Assembly (NCBI GenBank): GCA_030843315.1
Contig: JAUUPT010000002.1
Coordinates: forward strand, 71,185-135,184
DNA length: 64,000 nt
Origin: Bacteroidaceae bacterium
GTDB lineage: Bacteria; Bacteroidota; Bacteroidia; Bacteroidales; Bacteroidaceae
Reading direction: 5' to 3'
Shown: in pieces, positions 54,727 through 63,439 of the stretch
How positions within the stretch are numbered: the first letter of the stretch is position 1
Layout: each line of letters begins with the position of its first letter
Notes under the pieces: generated by a model
Database searches by the model: none
What the model was told of the DNA's origin: nothing
Seen by the model: only the letters and a program-made list of their open reading frames with translations
Made by a program: the position numbers and the translations under genes

Positions 54727-57177
54727 ATGAAACATATCATAAAACCACTCTTCTTACTGTCCGGTTTACTCTGTGCTCCGGCAGTTATGCTCCAAGCCCA
54801 AGTAGACCCCCAACTGAAAGCCGACGTCATTAGCACGGGATACGTACACAGCCCGTTGCCGCTTGATGAAACGAAAGCATACGAAACCTTCGGGCTGACG
54901 AAGAAAGTATTGGAAAACGTGATGCTGTGCGATATGGAAGACTTCTCCAAGTGGTCGCACAAAGGCATCGGTCAAATAAGCCAGACTACTGAGCGAAGCA
55001 AATCCGGCACACACAGCCTGCGCCTCGAAGCACCCACCCATCCCGACAAGATACTGGACTGGGGACTGGGACGCGGCACCTGCATGGCTTCTTACGATGT
55101 AGGCGGCGCCAACTGGGAAGGCTACAACCGCCTGAAATTCTACATCTATCCCACCTGCGAAGGTGCCCGCAGCATCTACCTCAACCTCTACGTAGAGAAT
55201 GACGGCGAAATCAAAGTGCCCGACATCTACGGACGTGAAGGTTACCACGAAATCAATCTGAAGAACAACCAATGGAACGAATGCTTCGTCGAGATGTCCG
55301 GTCTGGCACGCGATAAGGTCACCAAGATATCATTCGCCATCGAAGTTTTCGGCAAAGAACGCACTATGGGCGATTCACTGCGTTTCGACGTAGATGCCGT
55401 AGAACTTCAGAAGGTGGAGAACCCCGAGACGGTGAAAGGCTGGATGCCTGCCCAGAACCGCATCATCTTCTCTACTACCGGCTATAGCCTGGAAAGCCCC
55501 AAGACAGCCATCGTCAATGTGGAGAAGCACAACGGACAGTTCCAACTGAAAGATGCCGATACACAGGCCATCGTCTTTACCGGTCCCGTCAGGAAAGAAA
55601 AGACCGGGCTGGGAGAGTTCGAGACAATCGACTTCTCCGACTACAAGACGCAAGGAAGATACATCATCCAGGTAGGCGACGTCACCACCTGGCCTTTCTA
55701 TATCCACAAGGACGTGTGGGATGACTCTGCATGGCGCATGGTCAACTTCCTCTTCTGCGAGCGTTGCGGCTACCCCGTTCCCGGAAAGCACGGCGCTTGC
55801 CACACCGACCTGCATGCTACCTACAACGGTCACATCATCCCCATCAACGGTGGTTGGCACGATGCTGCCGATATGTCCCAGCAGACTTTGCAGACAGGTG
55901 AGATTTCCTACTCCCTGCTCTCCATGGCAGCCCGTGCCAAAGAGAAAGGCAGCACAGACCTCTACAACCGCCTCATGGAAGAAGCCCTCTGGGGAATGGA
56001 CTACATCATGAAAACCCGCCTGGGCGATGGCTACCGTGCCCAGACCTGGGGCACCAACCTGTGGACCGACGGCAAGATAGGCACCGACGATGATTCCGGC
56101 CGCCGCGAAGTGCTGGTTCATAACGGAGCATTGGAGAACTTCTTGCTTGCAGGCATCGAGGCCTATACTTCTATGATGGTAGACAAGGATGCCGCCCTGA
56201 AGAGCAACCTGAAGAAGATTGCCAAAGAAGACTTCGGCTATGCCATGAAGCGCTTCAACGAACTGGGCTTTGCCGAACTGATAAAGAAGGGTGGAGGACA
56301 CGCCGCCATGGCATCCGAGAGCCAATACCACGCCAATATCTCTTGGGCTGCCAGCATGCTCTACAAGTTGACGGGCGAACAGCAGTACGCCGACGAAGCC
56401 GTAAAAGCCATCCGCTACACCTTGCAGTGCCAACGCACCGAGCCGCTGAAGGACAAGAACAAGACCTGCGGTTTCTTCTACCGCGACTTGGCAAAGAAGT
56501 CCATCGTCCATTATACCCACCAGTCCCGCGACTATGCCTATATGGAAGCGCTTGCCGCCCTTTGCGAAACGCAACCGCAGCATGCCGAATACCCCCAGTG
56601 GATTCGTTCCATGAAGCTCTATGGCGACTACCTGAAGAACATCATGCAGTACGTCCATCCCTATGGAATGGTGCCGAGCGGCATATACCACAAGGACGAG
56701 GTGAAAGACTCCGTGAACTTCTACGCCGTGCAGGTAGGCATCCGCAGCGGTGCCGAAAAGGACTACAAAGAGCAACTGGAGAATGCCATCCGTTTCGATA
56801 AGGAGCATTACCTGCGCATCTTCCCCGTTTGGTTCTCATTCAAGGGAAACATCGCCGTGCACCTGTCCACCGGTAAGGCAGCAGCCATCTGTGCCCGAAT
56901 CCTGAACGACAAACAGTTGAAGGACATTGCCGAACAACAACTCTTCTGGGTAGTGGGACGGAATCCTTTCGGACAGTCCATGATCTACGGAGAGGGCAGC
57001 AACTATACGCAGCTCTACACCGCTCTGCCGGGCGAAACAGTGGGCGAGATACCCGTAGGTATGCAGTCTTATTTCAATGAAGACGCTCCCTACTGGCCGC
57101 AGTTCAACACAGCTACCTATAAAGAAGTGTGGGGCTCTTCGGCTGCGCGCTGGTTAATGTTGATTTCCGAATTCTAA
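54727..57177 (+). CDS. Glycoside hydrolase family 9 enzyme
   Basis: An 816-residue secreted GH9 enzyme. Signal peptide about 1-24 (APAVMLQAQ); an N-terminal carbohydrate-binding-like beta domain (about 65-230); a CelD-type Ig-like domain (about 240-332, IIFSTTGYSLESPKTAIVNV to TTWPFYIHKD); then the (alpha/alpha)6 catalytic domain. GGWHDAADMSQQTLQTGE (about 375) carries the nucleophile-side Asp pair of GH9 and the C-terminal FNTATYKEVWGSSAARWL the likely acid Glu (about 800). VVGRNPFGQSMIYGEG is also typical. GH9 includes endoglucanases and exo-beta-glucosaminidases; substrate is unknown. Confidence 0.9.
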   Translation: MKHIIKPLFLLSGLLCAPAVMLQAQVDPQLKADVISTGYVHSPLPLDETKAYETFGLTKKVLENVMLCDMEDFSKWSHKGIGQISQTTERSKSGTHSLRLEAPTHPDKILDWGLGRGTCMASYDVGGANWEGYNRLKFYIYPTCEGARSIYLNLYVENDGEIKVPDIYGREGYHEINLKNNQWNECFVEMSGLARDKVTKISFAIEVFGKERTMGDSLRFDVDAVELQKVENPETVKGWMPAQNRIIFSTTGYSLESPKTAIVNVEKHNGQFQLKDADTQAIVFTGPVRKEKTGLGEFETIDFSDYKTQGRYIIQVGDVTTWPFYIHKDVWDDSAWRMVNFLFCERCGYPVPGKHGACHTDLHATYNGHIIPINGGWHDAADMSQQTLQTGEISYSLLSMAARAKEKGSTDLYNRLMEEALWGMDYIMKTRLGDGYRAQTWGTNLWTDGKIGTDDDSGRREVLVHNGALENFLLAGIEAYTSMMVDKDAALKSNLKKIAKEDFGYAMKRFNELGFAELIKKGGGHAAMASESQYHANISWAASMLYKLTGEQQYADEAVKAIRYTLQCQRTEPLKDKNKTCGFFYRDLAKKSIVHYTHQSRDYAYMEALAALCETQPQHAEYPQWIRSMKLYGDYLKNIMQYVHPYGMVPSGIYHKDEVKDSVNFYAVQVGIRSGAEKDYKEQLENAIRFDKEHYLRIFPVWFSFKGNIAVHLSTGKAAAICARILNDKQLKDIAEQQLFWVVGRNPFGQSMIYGEGSNYTQLYTALPGETVGEIPVGMQSYFNEDAPYWPQFNTATYKEVWGSSAARWLMLISEF

Positions 57178-57195
57178 AAGAGAGGAGAAACTATA

Positions 57196-58422
57196 ATGAG
57201 TGATAAAACAATTTATTCGCGCCGTAACCTGGCGATAGATATGCTAAGGGCACTGACCATGTTCACCATGATCTTTGTCAACGATTTCTGGAAAGTGCAC
57301 GATGTACCCGGCTGGCTGGATCATGCCGCCTTTGGGCAGGACTTCATGGGACTGGCGGACGTCGTCTTCCCCTGCTTCCTCTTTGCCGTGGGTATGTCCA
57401 TCCCTTATGCCATCGAAGGCAGATACTCCAAGGGCTACTCGGCGGAATCTACCCTGGGGCATATCCTTTCGCGCACATTCGCCTTGCTGGTGATGGGCGC
57501 GTTCATCACCAACTCGGAGTACCGCCTCTCTTCGGAGGTGTGCTATCCCATCGGTGTCTATTGGTTTATTATGGCGGTAGGATTCCTCGGTGTGTGGAAC
57601 CAGTATCCGCGTACGGCATCCAAGACGCAGAAGAATATCTTCCTTGCGTGCAAGATTGCCGGCGTGCTGGCGCTGCTCTTCCTGGCGTTCACCTTCCGCA
57701 ACCCGCAGGGTGGTGTATTCGGCTTCTCCGGGGGCATCCTGGGAGCCATCGGCTGGACCTACCTGTTGTGTGCCGTCACCTACCTGCTGGCTCGCGACCG
57801 CATCAACTACCTGCTACCCATCTGGGTGCTCTTCATCCTGATTTGCCTGCTGACTACCCCGCTGCGCGAGTCGTTCGGTGGCACTCCCATCCTCGACTTC
57901 CCCGAGCGTAACTTCCTCAGCGGCCTGCTGGGCACGCTGCACATAGGCAACGGAGCACTGCCGGCGTTCACCATGGGCGGTGTCCTGCTTTCCGTGTTCA
58001 GTGGCCGCTACATCGGCAAGAGCGATACGTGGAAGCTAAGCACTTCGTGGATCGTGGCTGCGGCGCTTCTGCTGGTCGGCATCTTTTCGCACCAGTTCTA
58101 TATTGTGTCTAAGCTGGGCGCTACGCCCCCCTGGGTATTCTACGTCATTGCCATTTCGGTGGCTGCCTATGGCACGTTGACCTACCTGGTCAGCCGTGGA
58201 GTGACGGGCTGGTTCAACCTGATAAAGCCTGCCGGTACGGCCACGCTTACCACTTACCTGATACCCTACGTCTTTTACGGCTTTGCCGATGTCACCGGCT
58301 ACGTCCTTCCCGACTGGTCGACGCATGGCTTCATGGGGCTTGTCAACTGCATCTGCTTTGCCTTTGTAGTGATAGGCGTCACCTGGGTATTGGAAAAACT
58401 GCATATCAAACTTAAAATATAA
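57196..58422 (+). CDS. DUF5009/HGSNAT-like membrane acetyltransferase
   Basis: A 408-residue inner-membrane protein with about ten hydrophobic helices. It belongs to the DUF5009/NagX group related to heparan-alpha-glucosaminide N-acetyltransferase (HGSNAT). The N-terminal RRNLAIDMLRALTMFTMIFV and WLDHAAFGQDFMGLADVVFP with CFLFAVGMSIPYAI match that family; the His in LDHAAFG sits where HGSNAT has its acetyl-carrying His. It would transfer acetyl from cytoplasmic acetyl-CoA to a periplasmic sugar amine. It lies 18 bp after the GH9 gene and 6 bp before the next gene. Confidence 0.85.
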   Translation: MSDKTIYSRRNLAIDMLRALTMFTMIFVNDFWKVHDVPGWLDHAAFGQDFMGLADVVFPCFLFAVGMSIPYAIEGRYSKGYSAESTLGHILSRTFALLVMGAFITNSEYRLSSEVCYPIGVYWFIMAVGFLGVWNQYPRTASKTQKNIFLACKIAGVLALLFLAFTFRNPQGGVFGFSGGILGAIGWTYLLCAVTYLLARDRINYLLPIWVLFILICLLTTPLRESFGGTPILDFPERNFLSGLLGTLHIGNGALPAFTMGGVLLSVFSGRYIGKSDTWKLSTSWIVAAALLLVGIFSHQFYIVSKLGATPPWVFYVIAISVAAYGTLTYLVSRGVTGWFNLIKPAGTATLTTYLIPYVFYGFADVTGYVLPDWSTHGFMGLVNCICFAFVVIGVTWVLEKLHIKLKI

Positions 58423-58428
58423 CATATC

Positions 58429-59829
58429 ATGAAGAAGAAACTTTTACCGGCATTTTTGCTGTTGTTCCTATCGTTGGGCATGTTCTCGTGCCAACAAAAC
58501 AAAGAGAATACCACCCAGGAATATCCTATGTTCTGGACGTGGCTGGACTATCGCCCCGGCATGAACTTCGATTCCATCTGCCAGGTGATGAACGACATCG
58601 GCATGGATGGCGTCATGCTGAACGCACCTACTCCCGATGATTACCGGGCAGCAATCCCCGTTGCCCACAAGCACGGCATCGAAGTCTACGCCTGGCTATG
58701 GACCATGAACCTGGAGCACGACCGCGACCGTATCTTGAAGGAACACCCTGAATGGTTCAGTGTGAACCGCAACGGAAAGAGCCTTGCCGATACCACCGCC
58801 TACGTGGGCTACTATAAGTTCCTCTGCCCCGCCTTGCCCGAAGTGCGCGAGTTCATCAAGGAAAAGATCAAAGCCTACTGCGAAGTGGAAGGTCTGAACG
58901 GTATCGCCATCGACTACCACCGCTTTGTCGACGTAGTGCTTCCCACCACTTTGTGGCCCAACTACGGCATTGTCCAAGACCGCGAATATCCGGCTTGGGA
59001 CTATGGCTACCATCCCGCTATGATTCAGAAGTTCAAGGAACAATACGGCTACGATCCCCGCGAGCAGGAAGACCCCTCGCTCGACGTGAAGTGGCGTCAG
59101 TTCCGTTGCGACCAGATCTCAGAAGTGGCCAACATGATCTCCGAGGTAGTACACTCTTATGGCAAGACGATGGCCGCCTCTCCGTTCCCCACTCCCAAGA
59201 TGGCATCGCGCATGGTGCGCCAGGACTGGAGCAAGTGGAACCTCGACATCGTGTTCCCGATGGTTTATCATACCTTCTACACGGGTGACGTAAGTTTCAT
59301 CTCCGACTGTACCATCGAGAATGCCCGCGATAAGAACGCCATGACCACCCTCTATTGTGGTATGACCGCTACCGATGGCCCCGAAATGTTCCGGTGCATG
59401 GATGCCGCCCTGAACAACGGCGCACAAGGCATTGCCGTATTCACCATCTCCGGTCTGCGCTCTCCCGAGGTGAGAAAGCAGTTCCGGGCTTACACGGATA
59501 GCGTGCGTGCAGTGCGTGCTGCCAATGGCGGCGTCATCAAGGCAACCCACCCTATAGCAGCCGAGATAGACCCCTTCAAGCACGAAGGCATCATGAAACT
59601 GATGGAGGCGCGTATGCAGCAAATCATAGCCACGGCTGCCGGCAAGGAAGAACTTGCCCCCCTGGCATTGGGCGAGTTCAAGCAGGTAGATTCCTACGAT
59701 GCCACCCGTTGCTACCAGGTAGTGGACGATAATAGCAAGAGCACCTTCGATGTCACCTTCTATCTCTACGGCGACGTAGTCTCCGGCTGGGATGTTGCTG
59801 CGGCAGACAAGGCTTCAACTAAGAAATAA
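58429..59829 (+). CDS. GHL10-like (family-10-like glycosidase) lipoprotein
   Basis: A 466-residue lipoprotein (signal ending LSLGMFSC, Cys about 21). The body looks like a TIM barrel of the glycosyl-hydrolase-like 10 (DUF187-related) group: DGVMLNAPTPDDYRAAIPVA, HGIEVYAWLWTMN, CPALPEVREFIKEKIKAY, GLNGIAIDYHRFVDVVLPTT (candidate catalytic Asp in AIDYHRF) and NLDIVFPMVYHTFYTGDVSF. A smaller C-terminal domain follows (about 385-466). No biochemical activity can be assigned by sequence alone. It is the fifth gene of the PUL. Confidence 0.8.
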   Translation: MKKKLLPAFLLLFLSLGMFSCQQNKENTTQEYPMFWTWLDYRPGMNFDSICQVMNDIGMDGVMLNAPTPDDYRAAIPVAHKHGIEVYAWLWTMNLEHDRDRILKEHPEWFSVNRNGKSLADTTAYVGYYKFLCPALPEVREFIKEKIKAYCEVEGLNGIAIDYHRFVDVVLPTTLWPNYGIVQDREYPAWDYGYHPAMIQKFKEQYGYDPREQEDPSLDVKWRQFRCDQISEVANMISEVVHSYGKTMAASPFPTPKMASRMVRQDWSKWNLDIVFPMVYHTFYTGDVSFISDCTIENARDKNAMTTLYCGMTATDGPEMFRCMDAALNNGAQGIAVFTISGLRSPEVRKQFRAYTDSVRAVRAANGGVIKATHPIAAEIDPFKHEGIMKLMEARMQQIIATAAGKEELAPLALGEFKQVDSYDATRCYQVVDDNSKSTFDVTFYLYGDVVSGWDVAAADKASTKK

Positions 59830-59841
59830 AAAAGTTGCTTT

Positions 59842-60582
59842 ATGATGATAAGAGAATCTATGAATAAGCTCTTTCTGCTCGTTGTCTGCCTGGCAACGGG
59901 CAGTCTGGTTTGCAGCAATGCCCAGGAGGCGAAGAGCCTGTCCGTAAAGAAAATAATGTGTACAGCTTCACCCGCAGGTGAGGCTGTGCCTTCTTTACTG
60001 GATGCCAATCACATCGAGTTCCAGCCCATCGACGTGATCAACTGGAAAGACCATCCGTATAAACCCGAAGTCAGCTTCCGCATCGCCCACACCGGTCGGG
60101 AGATACTGCTCCACTATAAGGTGAAGGAAGCGAGCGTGCGCGCCGTAGCTGCCGGTGACAACGGCAACGTATGGGAAGACGCCTGCGTCGAGTTCTTCGT
60201 CTCTCCCGATGGCAACGACAACTACTATAACTTCGAGTGCAACTGTGCCGCCAAACTGCTGATTCAAGGCGGACTCGTGAATCGGCGCCGCCCTATGGCA
60301 GCCTCCGAAGTGCTGGCAATGGTGAAGCGTTGGAGTTCCCTGGGCAATGAACCTTTCGACGAGAAGGTCGGCGAATGTAGCTGGGAACTGACAATGGTCA
60401 TCCCCGTCTCCGCCTTCTTCAACCATTCCATTGATTCGCTGGATGGCAAAACCATGAAAGGAAACTTCTACAAATGCGGTGACAAACTCCGCACTCCGCA
60501 CTTCCTCTCCTGGAGTCCCATCAAGTCGGAACAGCCTATGTTTCACTGTCCCACCTATTTCGGTACATTGTCTTTTGAGTAA
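59842..60582 (+). CDS. CBM9-like secreted carbohydrate-binding protein
   Basis: A 246-residue exported protein: signal peptide in MNKLFLLVVCLATGSLVCSN (the ATG at 59860 may be the true start), then a CBM9-like beta domain (FQPIDVINWKDHPYKPEVSF, ILLHYKVKEASVRAVAAG, NVWEDACVEFFVSPDGNDNY, YYNFECNCAAKLL). Such stand-alone domains occur in Bacteroides PULs, probably as binding or accessory proteins. It is the last PUL gene, and the prfB promoter overlaps its 3' end. Confidence 0.82.
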   Translation: MMIRESMNKLFLLVVCLATGSLVCSNAQEAKSLSVKKIMCTASPAGEAVPSLLDANHIEFQPIDVINWKDHPYKPEVSFRIAHTGREILLHYKVKEASVRAVAAGDNGNVWEDACVEFFVSPDGNDNYYNFECNCAAKLLIQGGLVNRRRPMAASEVLAMVKRWSSLGNEPFDEKVGECSWELTMVIPVSAFFNHSIDSLDGKTMKGNFYKCGDKLRTPHFLSWSPIKSEQPMFHCPTYFGTLSFE

Positions 60583-60604
60583 TTGTGTTTTTTTCCTACC
60601 TTTG
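60574..60604 (+). promoter_or_regulatory. Promoter for prfB
   Basis: TTTG (60574-60577), a 19-bp spacer and TACCTTTG (60597-60604) match the consensus exactly. The -33 element lies inside the last codons of the CBM9-like gene. Transcription should begin near 60611. Confidence 0.8.
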
Positions 60605-60636
60605 CCGTCTTAAAGTATAGAACAGGAAAAAAGCAT

Positions 60637-61752
60637 ATGATTACCGCAGAACAACTGAAAGATCTTAAAGAACGTTCCGAAGCGTTGAACCGCTATCTGG
60701 ATATCGAGGGAAAGAAGATACAAGTAGAAGAAGAGCAGCTTCGCACCCAGGCTCCCGGCTTCTGGGACGACCAGAAAACTGCCGAAGCCCAGATGAAGAA
60801 AGTGAAAGGCTTGCAGCAATGGATTTCCGGCTACAATGAAGTCAAGACATTGGCGGATGAAGTGCAGCTGGCGTTCGACTTCTACAAAGACGAGCTGGTG
60901 ACCGAGGAAGAAGTGGACGAGGCTTACGCCAAAGCATCCGCTGCCGTCGAGGCTCTCGAACTGAAGAACATGCTCCGCGAGGAAGCCGACCAGATGGACT
61001 GCGTCCTGAAGATCAACTCCGGCGCCGGTGGCACCGAGAGCCAGGACTGGGCGAGCATGCTGATGCGTATGTACCTGCGCTATGCCGAAACCCACGGTTA
61101 CAAGGCTACCATTGCCAACTTGCAGGAGGGCGACGAAGCAGGCATCAAGACCTGTACCATCGAAATCTCCGGTGACTATTCCTACGGCTATCTCAAGGGA
61201 GAGAACGGTGTGCACCGCCTGGTGCGTGTGTCTCCCTACAATGCCCAGGGCAAGCGCATGACGTCTTTCGCTTCCGTCTTCGTCACTCCGCTGGTAGACG
61301 ATACCATCGAGGTGAACATCAACGTTGCCAATATCTCCTGGGATACCTTCCGCTCCAGCGGTGCCGGCGGTCAGAACGTCAACAAGGTAGAATCCGGCGT
61401 ACGCCTGCGCTACCAGTTCAAGGACCCCTATACCGGCGAGGAAGAAGAAATCCTTATCGAGAACACCGAGACGCGCGACCAGCCCAAGAACCGCGAGAAT
61501 GCCATGCGCCAGTTGCGTTCCATCCTGTACGACAAAGAGCTTCAGCACCGCATGGCGGAACAAGCCAAAGTGGAAGCCGGCAAGAAGAAAATCGAGTGGG
61601 GTTCGCAGATCCGCAGCTACGTCTTCGACGACCGCCGCGTGAAAGACCACCGCACCAACTTCCAGACCAGCGACGTGAACGGCGTAATGGACGGCAAGAT
61701 AGACGGCTTCATCAAGGCATACCTGATGGAGTTTGCAGGGAGCGGGGAGTAA
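60637..61752 (+). CDS. prfB: Peptide chain release factor 2
   Basis: A 371-residue class I release factor that terminates translation at UGA and UAA. The domain 3 GGQ motif (RSSGAGGQNVNKVESGVRLR), an SPY tripeptide in the anticodon-like region (HRLVRVSPYNAQGKRMTSFA) and the start MITAEQLKDLKERSEALNRY are present. The frame stays open upstream to 60583, but that part lies before the expected transcription start, so I use ATG 60637. Unlike E. coli prfB it is read in one frame, with no in-frame UGA for programmed frameshifting. Confidence 0.95.
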   Translation: MITAEQLKDLKERSEALNRYLDIEGKKIQVEEEQLRTQAPGFWDDQKTAEAQMKKVKGLQQWISGYNEVKTLADEVQLAFDFYKDELVTEEEVDEAYAKASAAVEALELKNMLREEADQMDCVLKINSGAGGTESQDWASMLMRMYLRYAETHGYKATIANLQEGDEAGIKTCTIEISGDYSYGYLKGENGVHRLVRVSPYNAQGKRMTSFASVFVTPLVDDTIEVNINVANISWDTFRSSGAGGQNVNKVESGVRLRYQFKDPYTGEEEEILIENTETRDQPKNRENAMRQLRSILYDKELQHRMAEQAKVEAGKKKIEWGSQIRSYVFDDRRVKDHRTNFQTSDVNGVMDGKIDGFIKAYLMEFAGSGE

Positions 61753-61781
61753 GCTCAACATCCATGATACAGGATTGAATA

Positions 61782-61868
61782 ATAAAAAACTATCCTAACA
61801 TACAAGATATAGAATATCTGATGTTAGGATAGTTTGTTTATAGACTCTTCTTGAAGTAATCAAACTAT
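61782..61868. repeat. Rhs cassette repeat R1 with hairpin terminator
   Basis: The segment contains CTATCCTAACAT and ATGTTAGGATAG as perfect inverted arms (about 61790-61832) and recurs about 1.5 kb away at 63313-63398 at about 80% identity, including AAGTArTCAAACTAT at its far end. The hairpin sits between convergent prfB and the immunity gene and can terminate both. Confidence 0.85.
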
Positions 61869-61878
61869 GTGAAGCTTG

Positions 61879-62067
61879 TTAAAAACCTAATGGGAGTATC
61901 TTATGTCTCAGAAGGAACATACCTAAACCTACTAAAAGTAAGGCAATGATATATCCTACAATCCTATTCCTTTTTTCTTTTTCAAGTACATATTCATGCT
62001 TAAAGAAATTGGTACGGCATCTTTTTAATAACCAACATGTAAATGCTCCTAAAAAGTCTGGTGTCAT
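61879..62067 (-). CDS. Small membrane protein, likely immunity protein of the Rhs cassette
   Basis: A 62-residue protein with one strong transmembrane helix (about 37-53, VGYIIALLLVGLGMFLL) and a basic N-terminal half (LLKRCRTNFFKHEYVLEKEK). Its ATG overlaps the stop of the Rhs toxin (ATGA), the usual arrangement of polymorphic toxin and immunity genes. No family is recognised. A membrane-located immunity protein suggests that the toxin acts at or in the inner membrane; this is inference. Confidence 0.6.
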   Translation of the reverse strand: MTPDFLGAFTCWLLKRCRTNFFKHEYVLEKEKRNRIVGYIIALLLVGLGMFLLRHKILPLGF

Positions 62068-63218
62068 TTCTTTTCCTTCTGTTTATAGTTATAATTAAAA
62101 GGGGCTATTACAAAGTCTTTTATTTTTTTGAATGAATCAAAATGCTTTGAATTACTCTCATATCTTCTTATTTCTTTTGCGTAGGCATCTTTTCTTTTAG
62201 AAATAGGAAGATGTTTATTAATCTTTTTAAATTTATACCAAGAACCAGGATTGCCAATTTGGCTCATCTTAGAAAATGGAATATTACTTGTCGTTACATC
62301 AATAAAGCTCTCTATCTTCTCCGTTGAGGTCTGTGAAGCTCCCGACCATGTGCGTCCCGTCAGCATAACTTTGGGTGAGTTGATAAGTGAATAGCCACTG
62401 CCAAGTACAAACTTGGCTATTCCATCAGTAACTCCGGTAGCAGGCTCATCCAAATAGAATTCAAGATCCGTTGCTACATCCGTTGATTGAATGCTTCCAT
62501 AGCTTCCAGTCCGTTGCCAATCCCAGAACTCCTGTTCGGAAAGCTGTACTTTTCTATCACCATAACTTATATACTCTTGACGTCCAACGAAAGTATTATG
62601 GAACCAATTGTTATGCGTGGTTTCCTTGTACGTACCATCCGGATTATAGATTACTTTCATTTGTCCGTCAGGGTCAACAAACCGTATAGGACTATTTCCA
62701 CAGTATGCATACATACTTGTCGAATAATACTTCTCCGCCATCGGGTCCACCGTTGTGAATCTTCCCAGTGCCGGATCATAGTGTCTTGCTCCGTAGTCGT
62801 ACCAGTTCAATCCGTTCTTGGCGTCGAGTTCCTTGCCGTTGTACTTGTAGCGTTGTACGTTGCCTGTATTGGCATATACACCGCCGAAGGGGTAGTAATG
62901 GTTTGTCTCTTTCACGATACCGGCAGAGTTGATAACTACCCGGTTGTTACCTTGATGGTCTTTCAGGTAGTAACGATACTCACTATCAGCAAAGGAGTAA
63001 TAACCTTCCTCAAACAACAGGAACTTACAAATACCGTTTTCATAGACCACATTTCCACAGTAATCCGTTGTGGTGGCAGTACCGTCTATATTATGTACTG
63101 TTTTCAGTTTGCTACCGTCTGCAGCATAAGTATAGACAATTGTATTACCGCCGGTGAACGTTACGATGTCTGGCAAATTTAGTATATTATATTGAATACT
63201 GCTAATTCCTTTATTCAA
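62064..63218 (-). CDS. Orphan Rhs C-terminal toxin cassette (5'-truncated Rhs core plus variable tip)
   Basis: The 384-codon open frame encodes the end of an Rhs/YD-repeat protein. YD-type text (VYTYAADGSKLKTVHNIDGT, YRYYLKDHQGNNRVVINSAG) leads to the Rhs core end GLNWYDYGARHYDPALGRFT, VDPMAEKYYSTSMYAYCGNS and PIRFVDPDG (about residue 185). The remaining about 199 residues are a variable tip (QMKVIYNPDGTYKETTHNNW to FNYNYKQKEKK) with no family I recognise, presumably the toxin. The first codon of this frame is TTG and no proper start or signal is present, so it is a displaced 3' fragment of a larger rhs gene and not an intact gene. Confidence 0.8.
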   Translation of the reverse strand: MNKGISSIQYNILNLPDIVTFTGGNTIVYTYAADGSKLKTVHNIDGTATTTDYCGNVVYENGICKFLLFEEGYYSFADSEYRYYLKDHQGNNRVVINSAGIVKETNHYYPFGGVYANTGNVQRYKYNGKELDAKNGLNWYDYGARHYDPALGRFTTVDPMAEKYYSTSMYAYCGNSPIRFVDPDGQMKVIYNPDGTYKETTHNNWFHNTFVGRQEYISYGDRKVQLSEQEFWDWQRTGSYGSIQSTDVATDLEFYLDEPATGVTDGIAKFVLGSGYSLINSPKVMLTGRTWSGASQTSTEKIESFIDVTTSNIPFSKMSQIGNPGSWYKFKKINKHLPISKRKDAYAKEIRRYESNSKHFDSFKKIKDFVIAPFNYNYKQKEKK

Positions 63219-63306
63219 ATCTTTCGTTAAATTTCCGTTGGCATCATAAGCATACTCTCCGGCTTACTTTCCGTTGTCCTTGAACTTGAAGCCGGCGTTG
63301 TAGGCG
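63219..63306 (-). pseudogene. Upstream Rhs remnant with in-frame ochre stop
   Basis: The same reading frame continues upstream as SSAYNAGFKFKDNGK, stop (TAA, 63264-63266), AGEYAYDANGNLTKDL into the cassette. It is clear YD-repeat sequence; a single C-to-T change from CAA would explain the stop. Homology ends where repeat R2 begins (about 63307), where the frame meets a second stop. Confidence 0.75.
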
Positions 63307-63312
63307 GAAGAA

Positions 63313-63398
63313 ATAAAAAACTATCCTAACATATAAGATACAGAATATCTGATGTTAGGATAGTAATTAAAGAATTTTGTTTGAAGTAGTCAAACTAT
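63313..63398. repeat. Rhs cassette repeat R2 with hairpin terminator
   Basis: This is the partner of the repeat at 61782-61868: CTATCCTAACAT and ATGTTAGGATAG arms at about 63321-63363, then the AAGTAGTCAAACTAT tail. It lies between the lipoprotein immunity gene and the orphan cassette. Confidence 0.85.
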
Positions 63399-63439
63399 AT
63401 CAAAGAATGATGAATCATAGAGTCTTAATACTTAGAATA

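Noticed and set aside
60583..60636. An 18-codon N-terminal extension of prfB
   Set aside because: The consensus promoter at 60574-60604 places the transcription start inside this segment, and RF2 proteins begin at MITAEQL.
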